Shown here: positions 46,901-59,266 of the stretch, piece by piece
Position numbering within the stretch: position 1 is the stretch's first letter
Layout of the letters: the number at the start of each line of letters is the position of its first letter
Assembly (NCBI GenBank): GCA_009103225.1
Contig: RHPI01003244.1
Location: 248,001-312,000 of the forward strand
Length of the DNA: 64,000 nucleotides
DNA from: Chlorokybus atmophyticus
Taxonomy: Eukaryota; Streptophyta; Chlorokybophyceae; Chlorokybales; Chlorokybaceae
Direction of reading: 5' to 3'
Notes under the pieces: model-generated
What the model was told of the DNA's origin: nothing
Database searches by the model: none
What the model saw: the letters and a program-made list of their open reading frames with translations, nothing else
Translations under genes and position numbers: made by a program

Positions 46901-47519
46901 AGGGCAATAGTCCTAAAAAACTTTATTAGTACTTTGCCCAGTACTTTACTTCAAGTATGGCCACACTTCAAGTAAAGTGCTGTAGGCAGAAGTCTGGGCA
47001 TTTGCCAATGTATAACCTATACGCTATGCGTCGCAGTGTTAATTTTTGCGCATAGCTAGCACATGCATATGCATGTTGAAGGCTTGATAAAGCTTTCGAG
47101 GTTAATGACGTACTTCGTTATGTAACGACTTGATATATTTCAATCATCCACTGAGACTGCGTAGCAACGGTAGGGGACCGGCATCATTAAGATTGTGCAA
47201 TATAGCAATGTTTGCGAGATTATGAAACATCAGATTGTGGTTGTTGTGCTTCTTGTTGTGCTCGTTGATCGATATTATGTTTCTCATTGTGGCCCACCAT
47301 TTATGGTTGTACATGTTGTAAGCACGGGTGTACATGCGCCATACAAGGCGATGTCGCATGTGCAACCGCAAGGTTGTCATCATGCGTCATTGTCACATTT
47401 GTTGTTGCCATTAATATTAAACAGTTAGCAACATCAATCATCATAATAGTCTGCTTGCCGTTATGAATATGCATATCAATAATGGTGAAGGATAGCATGC
47501 TTATGGCAACATTACTAAT

Positions 47520-47560
47520 GTTGAACTACAAGCGAGATAGTATCTCGCTTGTAGTTCAAC
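47520..47560. repeat. 41-bp palindrome, 20-bp arms
   Basis: The arms (TTGAACTACAAGCGAGATA and its complement, plus one outer G/C pair) are perfectly matched around a single central G. No protein-coding or RNA context is apparent. Confidence 0.95.
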
Positions 47561-48085
47561 AGGTGTACTATCGTAGTTAATGCAACATTGCTGACGTGTA
47601 ATGCACGCGGAAACAATTATGCAAACGTGCGTGAAGTCTTGTTGTGTATTTCGCGTGTGCATTATGACAATGCAAGGATCTTAAAGCTCATGAGTGCAAA
47701 GTGTGAATGCGTGTGCAAACACAAGTCTTAGGGCACACGAGCAAGCGCAATGCATTATAATGTTGTATACAACAGCAAGACAGAAATCTGTGGGTTTTTG
47801 CGTGTGTACGCACCAGAATGTACTGATTGAGCTACGATAGAACAGCTACATCTATGATAATGACTTCAAGAGAGTTGAACAACACATGTGGATGTAAAAA
47901 ATCCAATTCATCGGTGTACTGTACATGCCTAATAGGTGTGCACATATGCGAAAACTATGGCATGACACATAGTGTTCACCCACCACCACGACGTCATGCA
48001 ACTACAAATGTGCAGTGGAAGGGGCTAACAGTGGCAGCGTCAGGCACAAGGTATCTTTCGTTAGCACATGTGAATCTGAGTGCTT

Positions 48086-48550
48086 GTGCGTATGTGCACA
48101 GAATACGTGCGCAGAAGTTGTAGACATGCATGACACACACAGCAGCATACGCACCAGCATGCAAGCACAATTGTATACACCACCACCGAGCTACCATACT
48201 GAATGTGAAGAGACGGTATACACACTGTCTGTTCACCCCTATTGTATACTACTCTAGACCTCCCCGTTAGACATGTACACATGCGTGTTAGTGGCCAATT
48301 ACCTGCACAACATGCAACAAGTTAGTCGTGGTTAGCAGCGCTAGCCAGTCGGCAGCATCAACGACAAACGAACTCCCTCTCCCTCCTCCCGCCAGCAGCA
48401 CCCTCGCCCCTCCTCTCCATTTTCTGCTGTCTTTGGCAGTCCTTTGCAACCCTTCACGCCGCACTGCCGACGTCAGCAGTACATGCTTGCAGCGGTTGCG
48501 CGTGGCATGATGGTTCGGTGCAGTAAGTGGGGTTGGGTGGTGGGGTTGGG
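48086..48550 (+). repeat. Long dispersed repeat copy A2 (partner 41461-41880)
   Basis: Same-orientation homologue of A1, with insertions relative to it. It ends in GGGTTGGGTGGTGGGGTTGGG, a G-rich run absent in that length from A1. Confidence 0.65.
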
Positions 48551-49088
48551 CTTAGCGCGTGCGCAGCAAACTTGAACGCGCGAAGTTGTGTTGAGCTAGA
48601 TGAAGAGCCAGCCCCAAATTCAAGTATTGAAGAGGAACATGCGGATTTTGGAGTCCGCATCTACTCCTCTCCAAATATGCATGACTGGATGCATGTATAT
48701 GGCAGCGGTGCCAACTGACGTATCACTTTGCGGTTTCAATGAGATATAAAAGAAGATTGAGACAGGTAACAACCGTGGGCTTTGGGCAACCATCCTCACG
48801 CTCACGCTAAATGCAACAACACAAGTACACATGACACCACATGCATGCAGCATCTGAAGCATAAAACCTTGTACACAAGCGGTGCTAAACAGTCTCTTGC
48901 TGCCATAACGTAGTTCGTACCAGAACAAACTGCGTCAGGTCCAAGTCTCCACCTCCACAGCTATACGACCTATGTACTGCCACAAACAGCGACAGCGTCA
49001 CCATAGACACCGCCCACATAACACTGATACATTGTGGGGGGGCACTGGATCGAAAGGAGCTTCAACCAACAGACAGAAAAGGAGCTCT

Positions 49089-52000
49089 TCAGTCGAGTAC
49101 CATGACGCTACCGGTGCCAGACATACTCAGCTCCACGAGCTCCTTGACGGTGCGGGCAATGCTGCCATTGTTCTTCACCATCAGGCGCATGTTCAGCTCC
49201 TTGTCAAAGAAGCCCTGCGTAGAGTGGCCACCGTGAGCTGATGCTGTGATTGCTTCTGAGACTGCAAGGGAAAGCTGATGCAAAGGGCATAAGCAACAAG
49301 AGCATGAGCTTCGTTCGTGCCAACTCACCATGTCGTTAAGCTCAAGGAGATGGTTATCCCAGCCGGTGACCGCCACGAGGCGAGCAACACTCGTCTCGAG
49401 ATCACCCTCTGTGGCATGCAGGATCTCGCGGTTGAGGGTGACGTCTGTGAACCCCATATCCACCAGCTGACGTTCTTGCTGGGCGTACATATGTACATCC
49501 ATATCGCCCTCCTGTAACCAAACACCCAATACAATTACCCATGCACTTGGAATAAGGAAGACAATCAAGCAAGTATGTACCTGTGCAGGCTGCCTCTCAT
49601 CCTGCCAGGTTTCCACATTAACCTCCTGCCAATCCTTCTCCTCGTCTCTAACATCAGGCACCAGCACCCCACTTTCCGCAAGGTCCTGGGCTGATGGCAG
49701 AGCAGCTGCACTAGCACTGGCAATGTCAATGTCAGCGACGTGCTTCTGCATCTGATCAACCTTCTCAAGCATGTCCTGCTCTTGAAGGTCCTGCCAAACA
49801 GATACACGTATGGGGGATGTCTTTCTGTTCTTGCAACTGTGCATGGTACACCCAGCACGCGCGCTCACCTCTTGCACAACTTGCTGAGCAACTGGCTGCA
49901 CTTCCACCGGCTGTGACTTGGTCACAGCAGGCTGCGCCGCGATGTCCTCCACAACAACCTCGTTGGAGCCGATACCTTCCACGATGGTCGCGGAAGGCCC
50001 TGTGGCCCAGCTGATTGCCACAGGCTCTGTGGCAATCCATGCCACAGGCACCTCAACTGTATTTCCTACACCAACTGCAGAAGCCTCAATGGCAGTCAGA
50101 GCCACTGGCATCTGGACTGCAGGTGCACCTTGCATGACAGTGTCTGCTGGGGCAACATCCCTGCCCACAGCACACTCTCCCACAACGGTCGCAAGAGAAG
50201 CGTCCTCAGCTGTCTTGACAGGCTCCTCTGTTGAAGGCACGACCTGAAACACCACTCATGGGTAAGGACACACGGTGGTGAATATGTGATACGCAATCAA
50301 ATAAATTAACATCAGCTTACCTGGACAAGGGCCCACAAGCGATGGCCAAACTTGGGACCATTGTTTGCCCACGCCAAGCGCCAGTGCGAGACATAGCGCC
50401 CAGGCTCACCAGGCGCTACCATGTCAACAGACACATCAAGGTCCTGATCAGGAAGCAAGCCTCCCTCTGGAACTGGCACCGGGACACTGTCCACGGACAT
50501 GACGTCGCCACCAACATGCACCAGGTGGGTGCTGGGTGGCCAGGGGCAGCTACCACTGTTCTTAATCTTCCAAATCTTCGTGAACTTCTGGCCGGGCAGC
50601 ACCTCAGTACCATCAAAGATGGTGACGTCCGACACGAAGCGGGCGTCGGGCTTGCCTGCAGCAAAGCGAGGCCACTTGCAGCGGCCATGTGGGGCCCAAG
50701 GGCCTGCAGGGTGCATCCTGCCTGAGCCCTGAGAAGCAGGTTGGGCTGGACCACTCGCATCTGGCGCTGGGTATGGCATGAAAGGATGGTGGCCACCACG
50801 GCCCCATCCGCCGCGGCCGCCATGGCGACCGCGCATGGCATTCAACCATGCACGGTCTCCAGGGCGAGCAATGCAGACATACTCCCCCTTCCGGTCCTCC
50901 TTGTCAAAGCATGCCTGTGGACGCAATCTCTCAGTCTACAACAAAGCAAGTAGTTGTGTATATGAACTACTTGAAGATGCGGCATGCAAGCAAATAACAG
51001 CAGTGTTTGCACCTGGCAGAGGTCATAATCCTCTTTCTCCAGGCTCTTGTACCGAGCTCCCTCAATAGGGCTCTTGTCACAGCCATCACACTGCACATTG
51101 TAGTGTTTCACAAGCGCAGTGTTCTCGGGCTTGCTGTTGTCAGCAGCAGGTGCAGTAGGTGGAGGTACAGCTGAATCTACTTGCTTGCTAGGACCTGCAC
51201 AGCCAGCGGTGAGACCCTCATCACACACAAGAATCGCAGGCATGCACAGTACGCAGACAGGTACTTACCAGCAGCAAAAGCTGACTGCATTGGGATGCCG
51301 AAAGTCTTCAACATGGCTGGCAACCCACCCTCCAAGTTTGCCATTATGTCACGAAACTCACTGAGATGCATGCCGCTGGCAACCTTGTAGTACATGGGAG
51401 CCAGCTGGAGCGGTGTCAGCTGTGCCCGAAGCACAGCTGCTTGGAACTTCGGAATGGCAGCATGCACTCCTTGCTCACGGTATGCCTACAAAGCAAGCAG
51501 AGCAATCAAGCTCGCAATGTCAAAAGCATCACATTAGCGCGACTGTGCACTGCATGAAGCATGAGCTCCACCTGCAGGACGTCGTCAATGTCAAAGTTTG
51601 CCTCCTTGGCGACCTGCTTGATCAGCTCAAAGAACCCCTTTGCCTCAGCGGGCTCAGCAATGTGTGCCTCAGTTGGCTGCACTGCTGGAGATGGCTGAGC
51701 TGTTTCCGGTAGCGAGACAGCAACCGCAGGACTGGCGTTCTGCACATCGCAAACATTATGACCTTGATGAATGCCGCAAAGGCATGCATTAAGGTGTGCA
51801 ATGCACAAACCTTCAGGACGGAGAGGCGCAGACTGCGAAGAAAGTTGGCATCTCTTTTCAGGTTGGCAAGAGCCTCACGAAGGTCGTCATGGTTGGCAAG
51901 GGTGACAATGTCGTTGTCCTCATCGGTGTATTTGAACTGCAGCACCTCTCCAGCGGAGAAGCCATAGATGTCACGGACAGTGGCTTCCAGAGCGTCAAAC

Positions 52001-52250
52001 TGCAAGTCCAGTGGGACTGTGCGCTTGCGCACGTCGCCATTGAAGTCCAGCTGCACACAGAGAATCGTCGAATTCAGTCGCATGCAAGAGTGCTGATTTT
52101 AACACGCCATAGACCAACACATGCAACAAGTGCAACTAACAACCACTGTTGCCAGCGGACTAAGCTCGTCATCAACAACAGCACCGCGCATGAGAATCTG
52201 CGCTACATGTCAGCACAAAGGCAACTCACCTTCAGCGAAAATGTCGCCAT
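49089..52250 (-). CDS. NBR1: NBR1-type selective autophagy receptor (PB1, ZZ, FW, UBA)
   Basis: Bridges ubiquitinated cargo to ATG8 on autophagosomes. ATG 52250 opens a 7-codon exon (MATFSLK) joined in phase to 52050-51811: LDFNGDVRKRTVPLDLQFD, YGFSAGEVLQFKYTDEDND and LRLSVLK, a PB1 domain with both the basic (K/R) face and the acidic OPCA motif. Next are a helical region (51740-51270), a ZZ zinc finger split by an intron (HYNVQCDGCDKSPIEGARYK, then CFDKEDRKGEYVCIA), and the NBR1-specific four-Trp FW domain (FTKIWKIKNSGSCPWP, HWRLAWANNGPKFGHRLW). A disordered middle holds DEEKDWQEV, a fitting acidic AIM/LIR (W-x-x-V). A single UBA domain (ERQLVDMGFTDVTLNREIL, GDLETSVARLV) lies before the TGA at 49089. 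Domain order equals plant NBR1/Joka2, which usually has two UBA copies; I see one. Its upstream region is shared with no close neighbour. Confidence 0.92.
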
Positions 52251-53467
52251 CGTTGCCGAGCAGCAGGAAGCAGCACACCAAACCCCAACCGCACAACGTG
52301 ACGCGGCTGGAAGGCAATTGCACACACAAGGAGTGACGCAGGAAAACCGGCCCGTGAGAACAAAACACAAGCGTCGCAGGTCAGCCGCTGTACCCACGCT
52401 GGGGCTCTCTCTTCACACCTGTCACCAGCCACAACGACGGCGACGTCCACACCGACCCGCGCCGTGGCACACTGGCGCACAGCTCTACGGAAGCAGGGAG
52501 TTTGTGGTAACAACTTTGCTTTATGTCTCAGCTGTGTGCACGCCTGCCATGGCGGGGGGGGGACACAGAAATGCCCCGCCGCGCGTTGCACACCTCTTGC
52601 GCAGTGCGCGGCGCTGGTGCGCGGTCAGGTCAACCGCGAGTCCCCGCCAACTAGATCGGCTAAGTGGCGGTGAACCAGGAAGTATCGGTAACGTAGGGTT
52701 AGTAAAAACCGCCAAGCACCGCCACGTCAGACTGGAATGTGCGTGTCATGTAATACAATACCAGATACCGGTAGTTGTAGGGCTATTGAGACAATTATGA
52801 ATGCCAATGGTCTGTGCATGCAAGGCACGCGCAAAGACAGGGCGCCAGCACTGCGTGTGTAAGTATGAAGCACGACGGCCCACAACACAAGCATAATGCA
52901 CGAGTAACCGCGGACTGGCTTTCCCAAGCCCGTACCAGTGCATTGCTACGTGCGGGCAAGGCGACATTACCAGTGAGGAACCAACCTGCGCAGCACAGCA
53001 TATGTAAAAGATAATTAAAAATGATGTACATTGTTGGTGGGGTTGGATATGTGATTGATGTGCATGTGCTAACCGTGGGGCGTATGATATCATTCAGCAT
53101 TGGAGCAGGTGTCCATGTGTCCATGTCTCTCTCTGTACCTGGTACTGGTGCTATGGCAGTTGCGATGCAAGTGTGCAGGCACAGTAGAGTCTCGTATTCA
53201 TACCGTAGCATTCGTTTCAAGCTTCACTTATCATTGTAACAACCGCATGAAGCAAGGAGTTCGTGTTATTGCTGCTTCGTGTGCGCATCACATCCTTGGC
53301 AACTTGCGTATTCTATGCGTCCATGTCGTAACAGGCACGCATATACGCATGCATACATGCACCGACACACGCATATGCTCGAAAGTACACGCTTACGCGT
53401 CACATGCACACGGACGCGTAAGCGCGCGCAAATGCACATGCACACATATCTGTAGGAGTTCCTAAGT
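52251..53467. other. 5' flank of NBR1 and repeat-rich spacer
   Basis: This includes the NBR1 promoter. Positions 53330-53450 are GCATACGC/ACACGC-type short repeats. No additional gene was recognised. Confidence 0.4.
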
Positions 53468-53752
53468 ATGATGCTTACAAGTCTCCCACGTACCTCCGAC
53501 ACGGCTGAATTGAATGCGCATTACAATGAGAATGCGCGCTTGCAAGCGCTTGTGGGCGACATTGAGGGCTGAGATGTTGCTGACAGGGACTTGTCCGCCC
53601 ATGACCACCGCTTTGTGTATGAAAGCAAGAAGTTGAGATTACAAAGGATACCAACACACGGCGCACGCACACGCCCACATGCCCCCGTAATGCGGGAAGT
53701 GCTTGCTAAACTGGAAGCGATGAGCTTCCCCGCGTCCAACTTGCCAACTTGA
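53468..53752 (+). pseudogene. 95-codon frame with one internal TGA, unknown
   Basis: From ATG 53468 the frame reads protein-like (TAELNAHYNENARLQALVGD), reaches TGA at 53570 after Glu-Gly, and continues in the same frame (DVADRDLSAHDHRFVYESKK, then MREVLAKLEAMSFPASNLPT) to TGA 53750. The two halves look like one eroded gene or one exon pair. I do not recognise it. No stem-loop of SECIS type was identified, so selenocysteine is not claimed. Confidence 0.3.
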
Positions 53753-54149
53753 AGAGTCATTCATTGCGCTGATGCTGTGTGGTGGCTATGGCTACATGCT
53801 GAGGTCACTCATGCAGAGTAGTTCATTGTTGTCCTGATGTTTTGCGTAAACGTCATGAATTATAGCGGTATAGTTTGTGTTTCTTGAGCACGTGTTCAGA
53901 ACATTGAGGCGGCCGGCTGTGACTTAAGGTGGTGAGACATTGATGAGATGCCATCTCTTATACAGCCATGTACACCTAACCAATGGGCTGATCACATACA
54001 CGCGCACATGCTCGCTCGCATGCACGTACAAGTACTACATTTACACAAACGCGCGCACACGCGCACCCCACGCGCGCGGGCGCCTGCTAAATACACAAGC
54101 TCACAAAGAAATAGCACACACACTTTATGCGAGTTTACCTCACCCGCAG

Positions 54150-55457
54150 CATGTTGGCCTCTCCTTCTCCGAGTCTGGCAAGGCGATTCCCACCCTAGCC
54201 CCGCTATCCTCCTCCTTCATGTTCACACGCGTCTTCTTTGGTGGTCCCGCCCCGAGCATCACGAGCTTCGCCCCCGTGGCCTGCTCTCTCTTTACATCCG
54301 AGCAGCGCCTGTAGCATTCTCTCTCACCTGCATCTCTCCCCTCTCTATACACTAAGAACACTTGGCCTTGGCTTGGTTGAGGAGCTCACTCACTCTGGAT
54401 TACATAGCCACACGCTTGTGCCGCATGAGGATGTGAGCGGCGTGTTGCGTACTTGTCCCATGCCGTGCACACATCTCAGCCACCCAACACAGGACTTGTC
54501 ACGTCACGTGAGCGAGTCTTCTCTCCTCCGCCACATCGGCGCGTGTCCCTAAGCGCTGTGATCAACAATGTGTACGATGAGAAGGAGGAGGAGAAGAAGG
54601 GAGAGGAGGAGGAGGAGGAGGAGAAGGTTGTGGAGAAGGTGGAGCGTGGCGAGCTTTCCACGCAGGCGGGCGCGGGCCAACAACACCTGAGAGCCGCGCA
54701 TACGACGCAGAGCCAGCAACCCCTCTCTGCTCCACCTTTGGAAAGTTGTGTGTCTCTCCTCTTCCTTCAGCGTGGGGATGACCGTCGGAACCAACCTACC
54801 CTCCTCCTGTATCCCCGACAACAACTATACCCTCTCAACCACATCTTCCTACCTCGCCGTGCCCATCGACAAGACTCGCCGCTGCATGTAAGAGCCACAT
54901 GCGCCCGCGCACGTAAGCCAGGTCGTTGTTGTTAGTGTTGTTGTTGTTGTTGTTGTCGTTGTCGTTGTCGTTGTCCAGAGTGTCCAGCTTCAACCTTGTG
55001 CGTGAACACCGGAACGACACAACATTCACACATTGAAGCTTTTTGCATTCGCAAAGGCGCGCTTATGATCGCGCACGTGCTCACATCTAGATGGGGAGTT
55101 GTTGTTGTTGGCTTGTCTATCAATTGTGGACATGAGTTTCTAAGCCTCGCTGCAAGTGCGTGTGCAAGTACATGTGCATGTGTGTTTGCTCATCCTTCAT
55201 GTACATGTTGGACTATGTACTGGTGCTAACACTCTGACATATCCACACCACTGACTCACCGGCTCGTTATCGGTTTTCTCTGGTGGGGTCAGTCATCCAG
55301 GCTCCACCTGACCCAGTCCTTCTTGTCCATGTTGTTGTTGTTGACGTTGTCTTGTCTTATTGCTCCCCGCCGCCAGGAATGTTTTCACCCTCCCTTGCGA
55401 CGACCACCACGAGGCCAACAAGCCGCTCGCCCTCAGCCACGCGCAACGCCAATCAAT
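54150..55457 (+). CDS. Unassigned multi-exon gene, partial exons
   Basis: The best pieces are exon 54771-54887 (VGTNLPSSCIPDNNYTLSTT then SYLAVPIDKTRRC), which ends AT/GTAAGA, and exon 55377-55457 (NVFTLPCDDHHEANKPLALS), which starts after CGCCAG and restores ATG across the joint in phase. Both use mostly C-ending codons. Upstream pieces are 54150-54310 (SFSESGKAIPTLAPLSSSFM) and 54555-54760, a long acidic run then LSTQAGAGQQHLRAA. Introns are full of GTT/TTG repeats. I do not recognise the protein; N-glycosylation-type NYT and several Cys would suit a secreted or membrane protein. The opposite strand of 54150-54310 also reads like protein (KLVMLGAGPPKKTRVNMKEE), so strand is not certain there. 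Confidence 0.35.
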
Positions 55458-58115
55458 GTATGTGTATGTTGGGGGTGGGTTTAATCACTTGATTGATTGC
55501 TAAGTTTCAATTAATTCCAGTACTCTACAGCCCTTGTGATGGATGTTCTTGTTGTTGTTGTTGTTGATACTGCTGGCGTGATGGAGTCCACCCTGTTGTT
55601 GTCTGGCGTGTGCTTGCGTACGCTCTATCTCTCTGCATGCGCGTGACAGATAACAACAGCCCCGCCGTGGTTGAGCGCACCGCACTCTGTCTTTACTGTC
55701 CTCCCTCTCTTTACTTCATTATCACTCTCACTCGCTCCCTCACACCCAACAACAACAACAACAACAACTGCCCTCTGCTTCTTCGCGCTCGAGGCTCAGC
55801 GCGCGCTCCACAACACGCAACAACACCTCGTTGTGGCAAAGCGGCCACACGCAAGGCCAAGAGGGTAATGCTGTTGATGTTGATAGTGTGGATGGTGATG
55901 GTGATTAGCTGATGTGGACAGGGAGCTTCAACACGCCCGCCTCCGTGCATAAGGCCAAGTCGCCCACCTGATACAATGTGTGTGTGTGTGTGCGCGTGAG
56001 CGCGCGCTCGTGTGTTGTTGTTGGTGGTGGTGGTGGTGGTGGTGGTGGTGGTGGGTTATGACTGAGGGGTTGGAACGAATTGTACGCAGCCACACGCCAA
56101 CGCAATGCTTGCGCCTAAGATGATAACAAGTGTTGGTGGGCACACACTTGTTCACGCATGCAGTGCTGACCTTGCTCATGCATGCATGCAAGCTTACTTG
56201 TGCATTATGCACACGGCGTGTGCGGCAGATGATTTCATATCCAATGTCACAAGCCGACAGCCGTCCATGCAATTGCACGATGTGCAGGAGCATGCAAGGG
56301 TCTCTCGCACTTGCACTACTGTGGGGCTGTTGTTGTTGGGAGTGTTTTCTCTTCATCTTGTCTAACACACACACGTGAGCACATGCACACACACACACAC
56401 GCACGCACGCACGCAGCTGTACGCGTGCACACGCACACCCGGGCACATGCACGCGCATGAATGTGCACACACGTGCATAAGCGCACGTACGCAAATGCAC
56501 ACGCACGCAGCCTCACACACATGCCTAAACAGACACTTGTACACGCCCATGCACACGCCCACGCACACGCCCGCGCGCACGCCCGCGGCCCCACACTCAC
56601 CACTTGGTGCGGGTTTCTTCCTCATCGTTCCTCCCTTACCCTTTTCCAGCGTTGCATTGCGTTGCATGTGTCTATTGCAAGTGTCGCCGCCGCTGCCGCT
56701 GCGGCCCCGCAACGCCGCATTAACACGCGAGATAGTCCCGAGCGTCATGTAACGTCACTGCCTTCGCTGTCTGAAGTTGTTGATGATGGTGATGATGATG
56801 ATGATGACTCGTGTACTCCATGGACTTGAACGAAACCGACATTAGGGGGAGGCATTAGATCAGGAGCAAAGCTGTTGTTGTCGTTGTGGTGGTGGTGGTG
56901 GTGGTGGAGGTTGTGGAAGCGGTGGTGTCGATAGAGCGTTTGCAGTCTGCTTGCAGGTGTGTCACAAGAGAGAATCTCAACAAGGGCTCGTTCGTTGCAG
57001 CAGCGGACGGCTCGGTCACATCCATCTCTCATACGCTTTACAAAGCACAATCATATCCTCCATGTTTGTATCACCATCCACCTCCTCCATATTATCCTCC
57101 AGCACCCTCTCTCCACCTCCTTCTTTGCCTCTATCAGTCAGCACACGCATTCGCCAGACAGCCCATCGCGCTTCTCTAGCACCGCGTGGCCGTCCAGCGT
57201 GGAGCCGAGGAGGGCCTGGTCGGTCCGTTGGTGGCGATGATGATGCGGGTGTGCGTGCGCCCGTGCGTGCGTGAAAGAGACTCTCACCTCCTCCCCCACA
57301 GTGCACACGCCATCCGTTGTTACGCACGCGCAACGCTCTGGTCAGGGCTCACTCTCAACCTTACATCTCCCCGCATCCACCATCACCATCACGACGAACC
57401 CAACACCAACTACTCTCCCCAACCCACCCCACCCCCACACTCTCACCTCCTTCCTGACTCTCATCCTCTTAACTCTGCTCCACCCCCCGATCAATCGCCC
57501 CCTTCCCCCTCGCCCTCGCGTCATCTGAGTGTCCTCCTCATCATCGTCATCATGGTCATGGTCGTGGTTGTGGTCGTGGTCGTCGTTGTGGGCATGGGCG
57601 CTGTCGATACGGGGTGGATGGGTCGGCGTTGGGGTGATTGAGTGACTGCGTGCGTGTAAACCCACAAAGCGTGCTTACGGTTGTTGTTGCTGGGGCATTC
57701 TGACCATGCTGGCTTTCTCCAAGTACGTGTCTGCCTGTACCCGTTGCACACATATCCCCCCNNNNNNNNNNNNNNNNNNNNNNNNNNNNNNNNNNNNNNN
57801 NNNNNNNNNNNNNNNNNNNNNNNNNNCCCCCCCCCCCCCCCCCCCCCCCTCGTGCAACAAACACAACACGCGGCACCCACCCACAACCCCAACCTCCACC
57901 TGAGCATTGGTGCGGTGCTATTGCAGGTCGTCCGCGCCCTCCACGTCAACGGAACGCCATCTCCTCCTCGAGGATGTGCTTCTCCAGCACATTACTCTTG
58001 TTGTTGTGGTGGTGGTGGTCCTCAGCAAGAGCCACCACAACAGCTTGCCCACCCGCTCATCCGACTTGGGGATGCATGCGACACCCTCAACAACACCATG
58101 AGGGAATGTTGTTAA
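55458..58115. other. Low-complexity region with further candidate exons
   Basis: Possible plus-strand exons: 55765-55865 (FFALEAQRALHNTQQHLVVA, ends at GTAATG), 55920-55968 (GSFNTPASVHKAKSPT, after TGGACAG), 56956-57060 (VTRENLNKGSFVAAADGSVT) and 57180-57250 (VAVQRGAEEGLVGPLVAMMM). On the minus strand 57205-57145 reads ALLGSTLDGHAVLEKRDGLS and 58115-58030 reads VACIPKSDERVGKLLW. The two strands compete and I could not build one model. Microsatellites: GT 55977-55991, TGG 56024-56053, AC/ACGC 56365-56580, GTGGTG 56888-56912, GTGGTC 57555-57590. Confidence 0.35.
57762..57826. other. Assembly gap (N run) in poly-C
   Basis: 65 N between CCCCCCC and a run of about 23 C. Probably an unresolved homopolymer. 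Confidence 0.95.
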
Positions 58116-59266
58116 TGCTATTGTCGCTGTCCAAGTCAATGTGTCCATCCCTTGCTCAGCATATCGTGCGATCACACATCCGTTGCGTAAATGAACACAC
58201 GCACCCAAAATGCACATGTGCGTGTGGATACACCTGTGTACGCACACGTGTATCCACACCTACATATGCATCCACGTAAATGCGTATAAGTGTTGATACG
58301 CACGTGCATACACAGTTACACACGCCCACGCCCACGCCCATGCCTATGCCTACGCCCATGCGCACGGACGCGCATGTTGACAGGGAATGAGTACACAGTG
58401 AACAGGCTGTATTTCTTCTTAATGTCTGTTACTGCAGCTGCTTGAAGGTTGTGGCAACTACTCACCACCTGCGGCGTTTAGAGCACGTACAAGTTTCGCC
58501 TGCTAGTGCCAGTACACGACCCGTACCATGTTCCAGGATAATTTCGCAAATGTCGCATAGGGTGGTGGGCGCACACAGCAAGGAAGAGGGTGTTACCACA
58601 TGACAACATCCGGTGAAGCGCATGGATGCTATGTTCAGACGTCAACCCTGTCACTGCCTACAACCATTGAATGATATATTCAACAAGCTGATTCTAAGAC
58701 TGTCGTTTGCAACAACTAATATGTATACACATGAGCACGTGTGCGCGTATACAATTGTGACAAATGGTTGTAGCGGAGTTCGCTACGCATGATAATGGTA
58801 CTGAGTATGCTATGACTAGCATAGTACATCCTGCTAAAAACTCACTGGCAACTTTAGTTGCTCCAACATTCGCTTGCGTGCCATACGTTGACTCATAAGT
58901 ACGGGTGCAATTGGTGGTGCGTGGGAGTGTGGGTATGACCAGGTTGTAGTTGACAAAATCTATGTCATACAGTCAATCTACACACATGCTTGCGCCAACA
59001 AGTTGCAGTCAGCTTTATTGCGGCAGCAGCAAGCATGCAGGCTCGTGTGCATGCACCAGTTGAGCACTCATCTTCACAGGAGGGGCCAGAATTTTAGCTG
59101 TGTGCGGACATGCACATTGATGGCGGCAGTTACAGAACACTGCACACAATTGCGGAAATAACCCTTGCTCTTGTATTCACAGGTGTAAACAAAACTTTGC
59201 GAGAAAAGTCAAGCTAGTTCAGCTATATCTACAAAACTGAATAGTCAGCGTATGAAACTAGAGACT
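58116..59266. other. Gene-free spacer and 3' flank of the LEA gene
   Basis: Positions 58190-58380 are ACACACGC/CACGCCCATGCC-type repeats. The rest shows no reading frame of note. The last few hundred bases before 59267 are the expected 3' untranslated region of the minus-strand LEA gene. Confidence 0.45.

Larger units (their letters stand above)
46151..48085. other. Gene-free stretch rich in palindromes
   Basis: No gene seen. It contains a perfect 15-bp hairpin at 46863-46900, an imperfect 18-bp hairpin at 46939-46982 and a 41-bp near-perfect palindrome at 47520-47560 (see findings). GGGGCCC motifs repeat at 46277-46313. AT-rich positions 47040-47160 hold nothing recognisable. Confidence 0.5.

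Noticed and set aside
53468-53752. Selenocysteine reading of the internal TGA
   Set aside because: No selenoprotein family resemblance (no redox motif) and no SECIS-like stem seen downstream.
57342-57665. Minus-strand His/Asp-rich frame
   Set aside because: A reading of a GTGGTC/GTCATC repeat; low complexity and no neighbours in phase.
57521-58115. Frames running through the N gap
   Set aside because: Continuity depends on unknown bases in a poly-C tract.
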